Of a stretch of 64,000 bases of DNA, positions 17,758 to 26,472 are shown one piece after another (within the stretch, counting starts at the first letter, position 1; the number at the start of each line of letters is the position of its first letter). Made by a program: the position numbers and the translations under genes. The DNA is taken from contig NZ_PYUD01000002.1 of the NCBI RefSeq assembly GCF_003028575.1, forward strand, positions 186,001 to 250,000. Reading direction: 5' to 3'. Source of the DNA: Halomonas urumqiensis (GTDB lineage Bacteria > Pseudomonadota > Gammaproteobacteria > Pseudomonadales > Halomonadaceae). The notes under the pieces are model-generated. The model ran no database searches. It saw only the letters and a list, made by a program, of their open reading frames with translations, and was not told the origin of the DNA.

Positions 17758-18876
17758 ATGACACACGTCACCCCCCTGGCCAATCGCCGGCGCCTGGTGA
17801 TCGATCACCACGACCGGACACGAGAATTCGCCGCACTATGGCTGCGCGAACGCAGCCCGGATGACGAAACCCGGGACCCGCGCACCGGCCAGCGGCTGAT
17901 CGAGGCCGCCGAGCTACCGCTGGACCTGAGCATCGAGACCGCCGAGGTCCATGATGGCCGGTTGAACATGCGCTTCAGTGACGGGCATCACACTACCTTC
18001 GATCTCGCGGCGCTGTTCGACGACCCGGTCAGCGACCCGCCCCAGAGGCTCTGGGATGCGGCCAGCGCACCGCGCCCCGAGGTGGACTTCGCCACCGCGC
18101 TGGAAGAGGACACGGCGCTGTCGGAGATGCTCGAGGCACTGCATCGCCACGGCTTCGTGATCGTCTCCGGGGTGCCCATCGAGACGGACGGCATGCAGCC
18201 GCTGATCGACCGCATCGGTCCGCTGCGGCGCACCAACTGGGGCGGTATCGCCGACGTCAAGTCGGTGGCCGACGCCTACGACCTGACCATGACCCAGCGC
18301 GGCCTGGAGCCGCACACGGATAACCCCTACCGCGACCCCATCCCCGGCTATATCTGGCTGCACTGCCTGACCAACGCCGCAGAGGGCGGTGACAGCACCC
18401 TCGCCGATGGTTTCATGGCGGCCCGGCTGTTGCGCGAGCGGGACCCGGCTTCCTACGACTGTCTCACCCGGATCACTCCGGGGTTCCGTTATCGCGACGG
18501 CGACACCCACCTGGAGAGCGAGGGGCCGCTGATCGAGCTGGACAGCCACGGCGAGCCAGTCCGGGTGCGTTACTCCAACCGCACCGAGCGGGTCCCGGCG
18601 CTGCCCGCCGAGCAGCTCGAGGCATTCTATGCCGCCCGCCGGGCCTTCTATCGGCTGATCACCGGTGAAGAACTGACCCTGCATCTCAAGCTCGACCCGG
18701 GCCAGATGCTGATCATGGACAACTATCGCCTGTTGCACGGCCGCAGCGCCTTTCAGCTCGCCGGTGGCGTGCGCCACCTGCGCCAGGGCTACGTCGACCG
18801 CGACAGCACCGCCAGCCGCCGCCGCGTGCTGCGCCAGCGACTCGCCAATGCCCAGCCCCATGGAGAGCCCGCATGA
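17758..18876 (+). CDS. BBOX/TauD-family oxygenase, possibly TmpA-like
   Basis: A 372-residue Fe(II)/2-oxoglutarate oxygenase. The N-terminal BBOX domain (REFAALWLRERSPDDETRD) precedes a catalytic core with iron ligands HTD (in LEPHTDNPYRDPIPGY) and His in NYRLLHGRSAFQ, and Arg in GGVRHLRQGYVDRD. It is a paralogue of the enzyme at 10670 but shorter. It overlaps the HD-domain gene by 4 bases. That pairing matches TmpA/TmpB, where TmpA hydroxylates 2-(trimethylammonio)ethylphosphonate and TmpB cleaves the product to glycine betaine and phosphate. A hydroxylase for another trimethylammonium compound is the main alternative. Confidence 0.8.
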   Translation: MTHVTPLANRRRLVIDHHDRTREFAALWLRERSPDDETRDPRTGQRLIEAAELPLDLSIETAEVHDGRLNMRFSDGHHTTFDLAALFDDPVSDPPQRLWDAASAPRPEVDFATALEEDTALSEMLEALHRHGFVIVSGVPIETDGMQPLIDRIGPLRRTNWGGIADVKSVADAYDLTMTQRGLEPHTDNPYRDPIPGYIWLHCLTNAAEGGDSTLADGFMAARLLRERDPASYDCLTRITPGFRYRDGDTHLESEGPLIELDSHGEPVRVRYSNRTERVPALPAEQLEAFYAARRAFYRLITGEELTLHLKLDPGQMLIMDNYRLLHGRSAFQLAGGVRHLRQGYVDRDSTASRRRVLRQRLANAQPHGEPA

Positions 18877-19460
18877 ATCAAGCTCGCTTCCGCCACTTCG
18901 GCGAGGCCCAGCATGACGATTGGGCGCTGATCGACAATCGCTTTCGCGACTATGTCGCCGACGCCCCGCGACGGGTGCTCGGCCACCTGCAACGCCTGGC
19001 CGGCGACCACCACGGCTATCCGGTGGATCGCTACGAGCACAGCCTGCAGACGGCGACCCGGGCGCTGCGTGACGGCGCCGACGAGGAGATGATCGTCTGC
19101 GCGCTGCTCCACGACATCGGCGACGAACTGGCCCCGGCCAACCATGCCGAGATCGCCGCAGCGATTCTCGAGCCCTTCGTCGACCCGCTCAATGCCTGGA
19201 TGATTCGCCACCACGAACTCTTCCAGGGTTACCATTACCGCCACTTCTTCGGTCAGGACCCCCACGTCCGGGAGCAGTACCGCGACCATCCGGCCTACGA
19301 GCGCACCGTGCGCTTCTGCGACCACTGGGACCAGACCAGCTTCGACCCCGACTACGACACCCTGCCGCTCGAGCATTTCATGCCCATGGTGGAAAGGGTC
19401 CTGGGGCGCACCCCCCATGGCGGGCTGCCCGACCCGCTTCCCGAGGAGGCGCTGCGATGA
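18873..19460 (+). CDS. HD-domain protein, putative PhnZ/TmpB-like di-iron oxygenase
   Basis: A 195-residue HD-superfamily protein. Candidate metal ligands are His56 (RYEHSLQTA), His80-Asp81 (LLHDIGD), His91 (NHAEIAA), His113 or His114 (RHHELFQ) and Asp152 (FCDHWDQ). This six-ligand set is the pattern of mixed-valent di-iron oxygenases such as PhnZ and MIOX rather than simple phosphohydrolases. Tyr54-Glu55 just before the first His recall the Tyr/Glu gating residues of PhnZ. It is overlapped at both ends by 4 bases, so it is tightly co-expressed with the oxygenase and aruI. The C-P cleavage role is inferred from the TmpA-like neighbour. Confidence 0.7.
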   Translation: MNQARFRHFGEAQHDDWALIDNRFRDYVADAPRRVLGHLQRLAGDHHGYPVDRYEHSLQTATRALRDGADEEMIVCALLHDIGDELAPANHAEIAAAILEPFVDPLNAWMIRHHELFQGYHYRHFFGQDPHVREQYRDHPAYERTVRFCDHWDQTSFDPDYDTLPLEHFMPMVERVLGRTPHGGLPDPLPEEALR

Positions 19461-21055
19461 GCCGGACTTGCGCCCAACACCTGCTGCAGCTGCTGGAAGC
19501 CTATGGCGTGGATACCGCCTTCGGCATCCCGGGGGTGCATACCATCGAGCTCTACCGTGCGCTGGGCGACAGCGCGATCCGCCATGTCACTCCGCGCCAC
19601 GAGCAGGGCGCCGGTTTCATGGCCGACGGCTATGCCCGGGCCAGCGGCCGGCCGGCGGCCTGCTTTATCATCACCGGCCCCGGCATGACCAACATCGCCA
19701 CCGCCATGGGCCAGGCACTGGCCGACTCGGTGCCGATGCTGGTGATCTCGAGCGTGAACCGTCGCGACACCCTGGGGCGCGGTCAGGGGCGCCTGCATGA
19801 GCTGCCCAGCCAGCAACAGACGCTGGCCGGTGTCAGCGTCTTCAGCCACACCCTGCACGACCCGTCGGCGCTGCCGGAGATCCTGGCCCGCGCCTTCGCG
19901 ATCTTCCGTGGCGCGCGCCCCGGGCCGGTGCACATCGAGATTCCCATCGACCTGTTCGATGCCCCGGTGGCCGAGTCTTCCCCGCGCCCGATCGAGGTGT
20001 TTCCCCCGGCGCCAGCCCCGGCGGCCACTGCCCGTGCCGCCGAATGGCTGACCAGCGCCGAGCGCCCCCTGCTGCTGCTGGGCGGTGGCTGTGTCGCCGC
20101 CCCCGACGCTGCTCGCGCGCTGGTGGAGCGCCTCCAGGCCCCGACCCTGACCACCATCAACGCCAAGGGCGTGCTGGGTCTGGATCACCCCCAGGATCTG
20201 GGCGCCACCGCCAGCCTGCCCGCCGCGCGTCGGCTGGCGGCCGATGCGGACGTCATCCTGGCCATCGGCACTGAGCTTGGCGAGACCGACTACGACCTGG
20301 TGTTCGACGAGGGCTTCCGCCTCGGCGGACGGCTGATCCGGGTGGATATCGATCCCCAGCAACTGGGGCGCAACCACGCCGCCGACCTGGCCCTGGTGGC
20401 CGACGCCGGGGAGACCCTGACCGCCTTGCTGGACGCACTGCCCGGGGAGCGTCGTGATGACGGTCGCGCCGCGCAGGTACGCCGCGAGCTGGCACTGGCC
20501 GATGACCTTGAGCTTGCACCCTATGCGCCGCTCTATGCCACGCTCCGGGCAACGCTGCCCGAGGCGATCCTGGTGGGCGATTCCACCGGGCCGGTGTACG
20601 CCGGCAATTTTCTCGCCTCGCTGCCCGCGCCACGCCGCTGGTTCAATGCCGCCACCGGCTACGGCACCCTGGGCTATGGCCTGCCCGCCTCCCTGGGCGC
20701 CGCGCTTGCCTGCCCGGAGCGGCCAGTCGTGGCGCTGGTCGGTGACGGCGGCCTGCAATTCGTGATCGGCGAACTGGCCACGGCCAGGGATCTCGACCAC
20801 CCGGTGGCCGTGGTGATCTGGAACAATCACGGCTACGACGAGATTCGCCGCTACATGGCCATGCATGAGGTGCCGCAGCTCGGCGTCGACCTGACGGCGC
20901 CGGACTTCGCGGGCCTGGCTGCCGCCTACGCCTGCCGCTACCGGAAGGTGGACGGCCCGGCAACCCTCGGCGAGGCCCTGGGGCAGCTGAATGCGGCGCG
21001 TTCCCCCCTGTTGATCGAGGTGGATGCCGAGGCCTGGATGGCGGCCATGCGATGA
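19457..21055 (+). CDS. aruI: ThDP-dependent 2-oxo acid decarboxylase, AruI-like
   Basis: A 532-residue enzyme of the acetolactate synthase/benzoylformate decarboxylase family. The N-terminal Pyr domain (AYGVDTAFGIPGVHTIELY) has catalytic Glu in TPRHEQGAGFMADGYAR. The C-terminal PP domain shows GDGGLQFVIGEL then NNHGYDEIR, the ThDP/Mg motif. It resembles AruI, which decarboxylates 5-guanidino-2-oxopentanoate (2-ketoarginine) to 4-guanidinobutyraldehyde, and an AruH-like transaminase lies in the same operon. Because it is coupled to betaine-type oxygenase genes, a trimethylammonio 2-oxo acid is an alternative substrate. Confidence 0.82.
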   Translation: MSRTCAQHLLQLLEAYGVDTAFGIPGVHTIELYRALGDSAIRHVTPRHEQGAGFMADGYARASGRPAACFIITGPGMTNIATAMGQALADSVPMLVISSVNRRDTLGRGQGRLHELPSQQQTLAGVSVFSHTLHDPSALPEILARAFAIFRGARPGPVHIEIPIDLFDAPVAESSPRPIEVFPPAPAPAATARAAEWLTSAERPLLLLGGGCVAAPDAARALVERLQAPTLTTINAKGVLGLDHPQDLGATASLPAARRLAADADVILAIGTELGETDYDLVFDEGFRLGGRLIRVDIDPQQLGRNHAADLALVADAGETLTALLDALPGERRDDGRAAQVRRELALADDLELAPYAPLYATLRATLPEAILVGDSTGPVYAGNFLASLPAPRRWFNAATGYGTLGYGLPASLGAALACPERPVVALVGDGGLQFVIGELATARDLDHPVAVVIWNNHGYDEIRRYMAMHEVPQLGVDLTAPDFAGLAAAYACRYRKVDGPATLGEALGQLNAARSPLLIEVDAEAWMAAMR

Positions 21056-21132
21056 CTGCCATGCCTTGTGCCCCAATCCGTGACCAGCATCCAAAGACCA
21101 CAACCCACTACCCGCCATCGAGGATTTCCGAC

Positions 21133-22074
21133 ATGCGTAGACCCGCCCTCCTGACCACCCTGGCCCTTTCCGGTCTGCTGCCGCTCGGCGCCCAGGCGTC
21201 ACAGGACGCCAGCGACGAACTGCGCCTGGTGGTGCCGCCCTGGCCGGGGGTCACCGTCAAGTCCGAGATTATGGCCCAACTGGCCGAACCGCTGGGCTAC
21301 CAGGTAGAGGCCCTGGAGATCAGCTCGACGGTGGGGTACCAGACCCTGCAGAGCGGTGAAAGCGACGTCTTCCTGGCCGGCTGGCTGCCTTCCCAGCAGC
21401 AAAGCTTCGACGCCGCCATGGAGGCCGGCGGCATCGTCGACCTGGGCAACAACGTGACTGGCGCGCGCATGGGCTTTGCGGTGCCGGGCTATGTGCACGA
21501 GGCCGGCATCACCCATGCCGAGCAGTTGGCTGACCCGGAGGTGCGTGAGCGCTTCGGTGGTGAAATCTACTCCATCGAGAGCGGCTCCACCGTGAGCGAC
21601 CACCTCCACGGCGCCGTCGAGGGTGATACCTATGGGCTCGGCAGCTGGGATCTCCGTGAGTCCTCCACGCCGGGCATGCTGGCCGAGGTGGACGCGGCCC
21701 AGCGCGAGGAACGCTGGATCCTGTTCTACGGCTGGACGCCTCACTGGATGGCGCCGGCGTATGACATGGCGATCCTCGATGACCCGGAAGGGGTGTTCGG
21801 CGAGAACAACGGCAAAAGCGATGTGCGCACCATCGTCGCCCGCGACTACCATGCGGCCAACCCCAACATGGTGCGCCTGCTGGACCAGTTCGAGCTGACT
21901 GCGGACGAGCAGAGCGAGTTCATCCGCGACTACGGCCTCGAGGAGGGTGACCTGGAGACCGTCGCCCGCGACTGGCTCCAGGCCAACCCCGAGCGGGTGA
22001 GCACCTTCCTCGAAGGCGTCACCACCCGTGATGGCGAGCCGGGCCTGGAAGCGGTACGCGCCAGCCTTCAGTGA
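21133..22074 (+). CDS. Glycine betaine/carnitine-type ABC substrate-binding protein (orphan)
   Basis: A 313-residue OpuAC/ProX/CaiX-family binding protein with signal peptide MRRPALLTTLALSGLLPLGA. Ligand-pocket type segments are VVPPWPGVTVKSEIMAQ, GESDVFLAGWLPSQQ and ILFYGWTPHWM, rich in Trp as expected for a quaternary-ammonium cage. ATG 21133 has GAGGA about 8 nt upstream. No matching OpuAA/OpuAB permease lies nearby; orphan binding proteins such as CaiX work with a shared core transporter encoded elsewhere. Ligand could be carnitine, butyrobetaine, betaine or the phosphonate analogue suggested above. Confidence 0.83.
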   Translation: MRRPALLTTLALSGLLPLGAQASQDASDELRLVVPPWPGVTVKSEIMAQLAEPLGYQVEALEISSTVGYQTLQSGESDVFLAGWLPSQQQSFDAAMEAGGIVDLGNNVTGARMGFAVPGYVHEAGITHAEQLADPEVRERFGGEIYSIESGSTVSDHLHGAVEGDTYGLGSWDLRESSTPGMLAEVDAAQREERWILFYGWTPHWMAPAYDMAILDDPEGVFGENNGKSDVRTIVARDYHAANPNMVRLLDQFELTADEQSEFIRDYGLEEGDLETVARDWLQANPERVSTFLEGVTTRDGEPGLEAVRASLQ

Positions 22075-22082
22075 TGTCCGCC

Positions 22083-22103
22083 GGGCCGGAGGGAATCCGG
22101 CCC
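22083..22103 (+). terminator. Intercistronic hairpin after the betaine-type binding protein
   Basis: An 8-bp stem GGGCCGGA / TCCGGCCC with a 5-nt loop sits between the binding-protein stop (22074) and aruH (22130). No T-run follows, so it is more likely an mRNA-stabilising hairpin than a terminator. Confidence 0.4.
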
Positions 22104-22129
22104 CAGCGCTTACCACAGCGAGGAACCCC

Positions 22130-23341
22130 ATGCGCTATTCACGACTGACCGAGCGGATCGCCGGCGAAGGCGCCGCGGCCTGGGACATCCACTATCGCGC
22201 CCTGGCACGCCAGGCCGCCGGCGACGACATCACCGTGCTCTCCGTGGGCGATCCCGACTTCGATACCCCGGCGCCGATTATCGAGAGTGCCGTCGAAAGC
22301 CTGCGCGGTGGCGCCACCCACTACCCCGACGTCCAGGGCAAGCTGACGCTTCGCCAGGCCATCTCAGGCGACTATCGCCGCCAGGGGCTCGAGGTGGATG
22401 CGGAGAATGTCATCGTCATGGCCGGCGCCCAGTGCGGACTCTACGCCGCCGCGCAGTGCCTGCTCGATCCCGGTGACGAGGTGCTGGTGCCCGAGCCCGG
22501 CTATGTGACCTATGAGGCGGTGCTGCGCGCCACCGGTGCCGAGCTGGTACAGGTGCCGCTGCGCGGCGAGGCGGACTTCCGCCTGGAGCCAGCGGCCCTG
22601 GAAGCCGCCATCACCCCGCGCACCCGCGCCATCCTGCTCAACAGCCCCCACAACCCCACGGGGCAGTTGATCGACGCCGCGGCCTGGGGAGCCATCGCCG
22701 AGCTGTGCCGTCGCCACGACCTCTGGCTGATCTCCGACGAGGTCTACGCCGAGCTGATCTTCGAAGGGGAGCACATCTGCCCCGCCTCCCTGCCGGGCAT
22801 GGCCGAGCGCAGTGTGGTGATCAGCAGCCTCTCCAAGTCACACGCCATGACCGGCTGGCGCCTCGGCTGGATAGTGGGTCCCGAGCCGCTGATCCAGCAT
22901 CTGACCCATCTGGCGTTGTGCATGCTCTACGGCTGCCCGGACTTCATCCAGGACGCCGCCTGCGCCGCCCTCGAGGCGCCCCCCGCCGAACTCGACGCGA
23001 TGCGCGAGATATACCGGGCGCGCCGCGACGCCGTCTGCGAGGCTCTCGCCGAGAGCCCGACGGTCGCGGCGATTCGCCCACCGGCGGGAATGTTCCTGAT
23101 GGTGGATATCCGCGCGACCGGCCTCTCCTCCCAGGCCTTCGCCGATCGCCTGCTCGACGAGGAGGGCATCTCGGTGCTCTCAGGCGAGGCCTTCGGGCCC
23201 TCGGCGGCGGGCTTCGTGCGCCTCAGCCTGACCGTGGAGGCCGAGCGCCTCTCCGCTGCCAGCCGCCGCCTGGCGGCCTGCGCGGAACGCGCTCGCGCCG
23301 AACTGTCACCGACCCCGGCCTCGGAGGCCCAGTGCCTATGA
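22130..23341 (+). CDS. aruH: Arginine:pyruvate transaminase, AruH-like
   Basis: A 403-residue PLP aminotransferase of fold type I, class I/II. The N-terminus ([33 protein letters not shown]) closely recalls P. aeruginosa Aru[11 protein letters not shown] and the PLP-lysine motif [14 protein letters not shown] are present. AruH transfers the alpha-amino group of L-arginine to pyruvate, giving 2-ketoarginine for AruI. ATG 22130 follows AGGAAC. The stop overlaps the ATPase start (ATGA). It may accept other basic or quaternary amino acids such as trimethyllysine. Confidence 0.85.
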   Translation: MRYSRLTERIAGEGAAAWDIHYRALARQAAGDDITVLSVGDPDFDTPAPIIESAVESLRGGATHYPDVQGKLTLRQAISGDYRRQGLEVDAENVIVMAGAQCGLYAAAQCLLDPGDEVLVPEPGYVTYEAVLRATGAELVQVPLRGEADFRLEPAALEAAITPRTRAILLNSPHNPTGQLIDAAAWGAIAELCRRHDLWLISDEVYAELIFEGEHICPASLPGMAERSVVISSLSKSHAMTGWRLGWIVGPEPLIQHLTHLALCMLYGCPDFIQDAACAALEAPPAELDAMREIYRARRDAVCEALAESPTVAAIRPPAGMFLMVDIRATGLSSQAFADRLLDEEGISVLSGEAFGPSAAGFVRLSLTVEAERLSAASRRLAACAERARAELSPTPASEAQCL

Positions 23342-24135
23342 CATCATCGCCACCACCTTCTTCCCATTCCCCGACCACCACCGCCCCCGCGGTGAAGGCC
23401 GACCATCTGATCAAGCATTTTGGCGATCTGGAGGTGCTCAAGGGCGTCTCCCTAGAGGTTCCCGAAGGCACCGTCACCTCCATCATCGGCGCCAGCGGCT
23501 CCGGCAAAAGTACCCTGCTGCGCTGCATGAACCTGCTGGAAAGACCCGATCAGGGCGAGCTGGCGATTGCGGATGAGACGATTCGTTTCACCCGCAATCC
23601 CCAGGGCGACATCATCGATCTGGACCGGCGCCAGCTGCAGCGGCTGCGCGCCAAGGTCACCATGGTCTTCCAGCAGTTCAACCTCTGGCCTCATCTGAGC
23701 GTCCTGGGCAACGTCATCGAGGCCCCCATGCGCGTCAAGGGGCTCTCCCGCAAGCGGGCCACCGCCCTGGGCGAGCACTACCTGGAACGAGTCGGCATGG
23801 CCGACCGGCGCGACGCCTATCCCGGCTTCCTCTCCGGAGGGCAGCAGCAACGGGTGGCCATTGCCCGCGCCCTGGCCATGGAGCCACGGCTGCTGCTCTT
23901 CGACGAACCCACCTCGGCGCTGGACCCGGAACGGGTCAACGAAGTGCTGGGCGTCATTCGTGGCCTCGCCGACGAGGGCCGCACCATGCTGCTGGTCACC
24001 CACGAGATGCACTTTGCCCGGGAGGTCTCCGACCAGCTGGTCTATCTCGACCAGGGCCGCATCGCCGCCTCGGGCACCCCGGAAGACGTCTTCGATGACC
24101 CCCGCTGCCGCCAGTTCATGGCCCCGGCAGCCTGA
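23338..24135 (+). CDS. Polar amino acid ABC transporter ATPase
   Basis: A 265-residue ATPase of the HisP/GlnQ class. Walker A is GASGSGKST, the Q-loop is [10 protein letters not shown], the signature is [15 protein letters not shown], Walker B is [13 protein letters not shown] and the switch His is in [12 protein letters not shown] 15-residue Ser/Pro/Thr-rich N-terminal extension precedes the domain. It powers the transporter completed by the next three genes, probably for arginine or a related basic amino acid. Confidence 0.9.
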   Translation: MTSSPPPSSHSPTTTAPAVKADHLIKHFGDLEVLKGVSLEVPEGTVTSIIGASGSGKSTLLRCMNLLERPDQGELAIADETIRFTRNPQGDIIDLDRRQLQRLRAKVTMVFQQFNLWPHLSVLGNVIEAPMRVKGLSRKRATALGEHYLERVGMADRRDAYPGFLSGGQQQRVAIARALAMEPRLLLFDEPTSALDPERVNEVLGVIRGLADEGRTMLLVTHEMHFAREVSDQLVYLDQGRIAASGTPEDVFDDPRCRQFMAPAA

Positions 24136-24168
24136 ACGCTCCACCAACCATAATGACAGGAGAAGTCC

Positions 24169-24942
24169 ATGAAATTCCCGATGATGATTGCCACCGCGTT
24201 AACCGCCCTGGGCCTTGGCCAGGCCGCCCAGGCAAGCGACCCCCTCCAGGTGGGTATCTCCGGTGAGCCCTACCCGCCCTTCACCTACAAGGCCGCCAGC
24301 GGTGACTGGACCGGCTTCGAGGTAGAGCTGGCGCACGCCCTGTGCGCGACCATGCAGCGCGAGTGCGAGATCGCCCCCACCGGCTGGAGCGGCATCATTC
24401 CCTCGCTCAAGGCCGGCCGCATCGACATGATCATGAACTCCATGTCGATCACCGAGAAGCGCCAGCGGGTCATCGACTTCACCCGCCCCTACTACTTCAC
24501 CCCAGGCGCTTATGTGGCGGCCAGCGAGCGGGAACTCGACATCCCCGACGGCCTGGACGGCCTGGTGATGGGTGTGCAGAGCGCCACCACCAACGCCACC
24601 TATGCACGCCGCGAACTGCGCGACAGCGGCGTGGACATCCGCCTCTACGATCAAGCGGAGCAGGTCAACAACGACCTGCTGGCCGGGCGACTGGACGTGA
24701 TCCTGGCCGATGAGATCGCCATGGTGCAGTTCCTCGACCGCGAAGAAGCCGAGGGCTTCGAGATCAAGGCCACCGCCCCGCAACACGAGGCCTACGGCGA
24801 GGGCATCGGTATCGGCCTGCGCCAGGAGGACGACGCCCTGCAGGAAGACCTCAACGCGGCCATCGCCGCGGTGATCGAAGACGGCACCTGCGCCAGCCTT
24901 TCCGAGGAGTACCTGGGCACCGACGTCTGCGTCTACGACTGA
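24169..24942 (+). CDS. Polar amino acid ABC transporter periplasmic binding protein
   Basis: A 257-residue SBP-bac-3 protein with a signal peptide ending near ALGLGQAAQAS. Family signatures are LQVGISGEPYPPFTY, GFEVELAHALCATM, GIIPSLKAGRIDMIMNSMSI and RVIDFTRPYY. Two Cys pairs could form disulfides. AGGAGA precedes ATG 24169. It likely binds arginine, ornithine or lysine-type ligands, fitting the AruH/AruI neighbours. Confidence 0.87.
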   Translation: MKFPMMIATALTALGLGQAAQASDPLQVGISGEPYPPFTYKAASGDWTGFEVELAHALCATMQRECEIAPTGWSGIIPSLKAGRIDMIMNSMSITEKRQRVIDFTRPYYFTPGAYVAASERELDIPDGLDGLVMGVQSATTNATYARRELRDSGVDIRLYDQAEQVNNDLLAGRLDVILADEIAMVQFLDREEAEGFEIKATAPQHEAYGEGIGIGLRQEDDALQEDLNAAIAAVIEDGTCASLSEEYLGTDVCVYD

Positions 24943-24965
24943 GCCATCACCGCCAGTCACCGCTA

Positions 24966-24988
24966 CCCCGACGCTGCCGGCGTCGGGG
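24966..24988 (+). terminator. Intercistronic hairpin after the amino acid binding protein
   Basis: A perfect 9-bp stem CCCCGACGC / GCGTCGGGG with a 5-nt loop lies 24 bp after the binding-protein stop. There is no T-tract, so it probably protects the upstream mRNA from 3' decay. Confidence 0.45.
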
Positions 24989-25022
24989 GCGATTCGTCCT
25001 GTGACCGAGGAAAGACGCAACC

Positions 25023-25730
25023 ATGACTGCCATGACACCGGAGGGGCTCGGCGACTGGGCAGGCCCCATCCTGAGCGGGGCTCTGACCACGGTGCAGATC
25101 GCCGTACTGGCCTACGCCATCGGCCTGGTGCTGGGGCTGCTTGGAGCCGGCGCCAAGCTTAGCCCCTGGGCGCCCCTGCGTGGCGTGGCCACCGCCTATT
25201 CGACCCTGATCCGTGCGGTGCCCGAGCTGCTGCTGATCATTCTGCTCTACTATGCCGGCGCCCAGGCCCTGGACGCCTTGCTGGCCCACCTGGGCATGGC
25301 CGGGGCCGTGCAGATCACCGGCTTCGCGACCGCGGTGGGCGTGCTGGCCTTCGTACAGGGTGCCTATATGACCGAGGTGTTCCGCGGTGCCATCCTGGCC
25401 ATCCCGCGGGGCCAGCTGGAGGCCGCCGACGCCTTCGGCTTCTCGCGCTGGACCCGCTTCCATCGCTTCGTGCTGCCGGCCATGTTGCCCAATGCCCTGC
25501 CGGGCATGTCCAACCTCTGGCTGATCCTGATAAAGGACACCGCGCTGATCAGCGTGATCGGCTTCAACGAGCTGTTCTTCACCATTCAGCAAGCCGCCGC
25601 CAGCAGCCGCGCCTACTTTCTCTTCTATGCCGCCGCCGGCGTCATCTACCTGCTGATGACCCTGACCTCCACGGCGCTGTTCGCCCGCCTCGAACGCCAT
25701 GTGCGCCGTGGCCAACCCACGGAGGCCTGA
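25023..25730 (+). CDS. Polar amino acid ABC transporter permease (HisQ-like)
   Basis: A 235-residue permease with about five helices. The His/Glu/Gln permease motif region is FRGAILAIPRGQLEAADAFGFSRW, which contacts the ATPase. It ends 1 bp before the partner permease gene. It forms a heterodimeric channel with it. Confidence 0.87.
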   Translation: MTAMTPEGLGDWAGPILSGALTTVQIAVLAYAIGLVLGLLGAGAKLSPWAPLRGVATAYSTLIRAVPELLLIILLYYAGAQALDALLAHLGMAGAVQITGFATAVGVLAFVQGAYMTEVFRGAILAIPRGQLEAADAFGFSRWTRFHRFVLPAMLPNALPGMSNLWLILIKDTALISVIGFNELFFTIQQAAASSRAYFLFYAAAGVIYLLMTLTSTALFARLERHVRRGQPTEA

Positions 25731-25731
25731 G

Positions 25732-26457
25732 ATGGATTTTTCCTGGCTAAGCGATCCCTTCTATCAGGGCTACCTGTGGGAGGGGTTCATCAATACGCTG
25801 TGGCTACTGGCGGTCTCGGCGGTGGGCGGACTGATCCTCGCCGTTGGGGTGGCCATGGCCCGGCTGCGCGGTCCCCGCCCCCTGGCCTGGCTGGCCTGGG
25901 CCTTCACGACCGTGATCCGCGGCACCCCGCTGCTCGTGCAGCTGTTCTTCTTCTACTACGGGGTGGGGCGACTGCTGGAAGGCCTGCCGGGCATACGCGA
26001 CAGCATGTTCTGGCCACTGCTACGCGACCCGTTCTTCTTCGCTGCCCTGACCTTCATCCTCAGTGTCGGCGCCTACTCCGGCGAAGTGATTCGTGGCGCC
26101 ATGCAGAGCGTGCCCCGGGGCGAGCTGGAGGCCGGCCGGGCCTTCGGTCTCTCCGGGTTTCAGGTGCTCTATCGCCTCTGGCTGCCGCGCGCCATCCAGC
26201 TTTGCCTGCCGACGCTGACCGGCGAGATGATCCTGCTGCTCAAGTCAGTGCCCCTGGTGTCCACCATCGCGCTGATGGACTTGTTGCAGGCGGCCAACAT
26301 CATTCGCGACGAGACCTTCCTGGTCTACGAGCCGCTGCTGCTGATCGCCGGCATCTACCTGGCCACCACCATCGTGCTGACCCTGGTGCTGCGCCTGGTG
26401 GAACTGAACTTCCCCGGCATGCGGCCGACACGGCGCCGCTGGTTGCCCATTCGCTGA
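25732..26457 (+). CDS. Polar amino acid ABC transporter permease (HisM-like)
   Basis: A 241-residue permease. Its ATPase-contact loop is IRGAMQSVPRGELEAGRAFGLSGF. ATG 25732 follows GGAGG (25721-25725), 6 nt upstream. It is the second channel subunit of the basic amino acid-type transporter and overlaps nothing downstream; the aldehyde dehydrogenase follows after 15 bp. Confidence 0.87.
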   Translation: MDFSWLSDPFYQGYLWEGFINTLWLLAVSAVGGLILAVGVAMARLRGPRPLAWLAWAFTTVIRGTPLLVQLFFFYYGVGRLLEGLPGIRDSMFWPLLRDPFFFAALTFILSVGAYSGEVIRGAMQSVPRGELEAGRAFGLSGFQVLYRLWLPRAIQLCLPTLTGEMILLLKSVPLVSTIALMDLLQAANIIRDETFLVYEPLLLIAGIYLATTIVLTLVLRLVELNFPGMRPTRRRWLPIR

Positions 26458-26472
26458 GCAAGACGAGGCCCT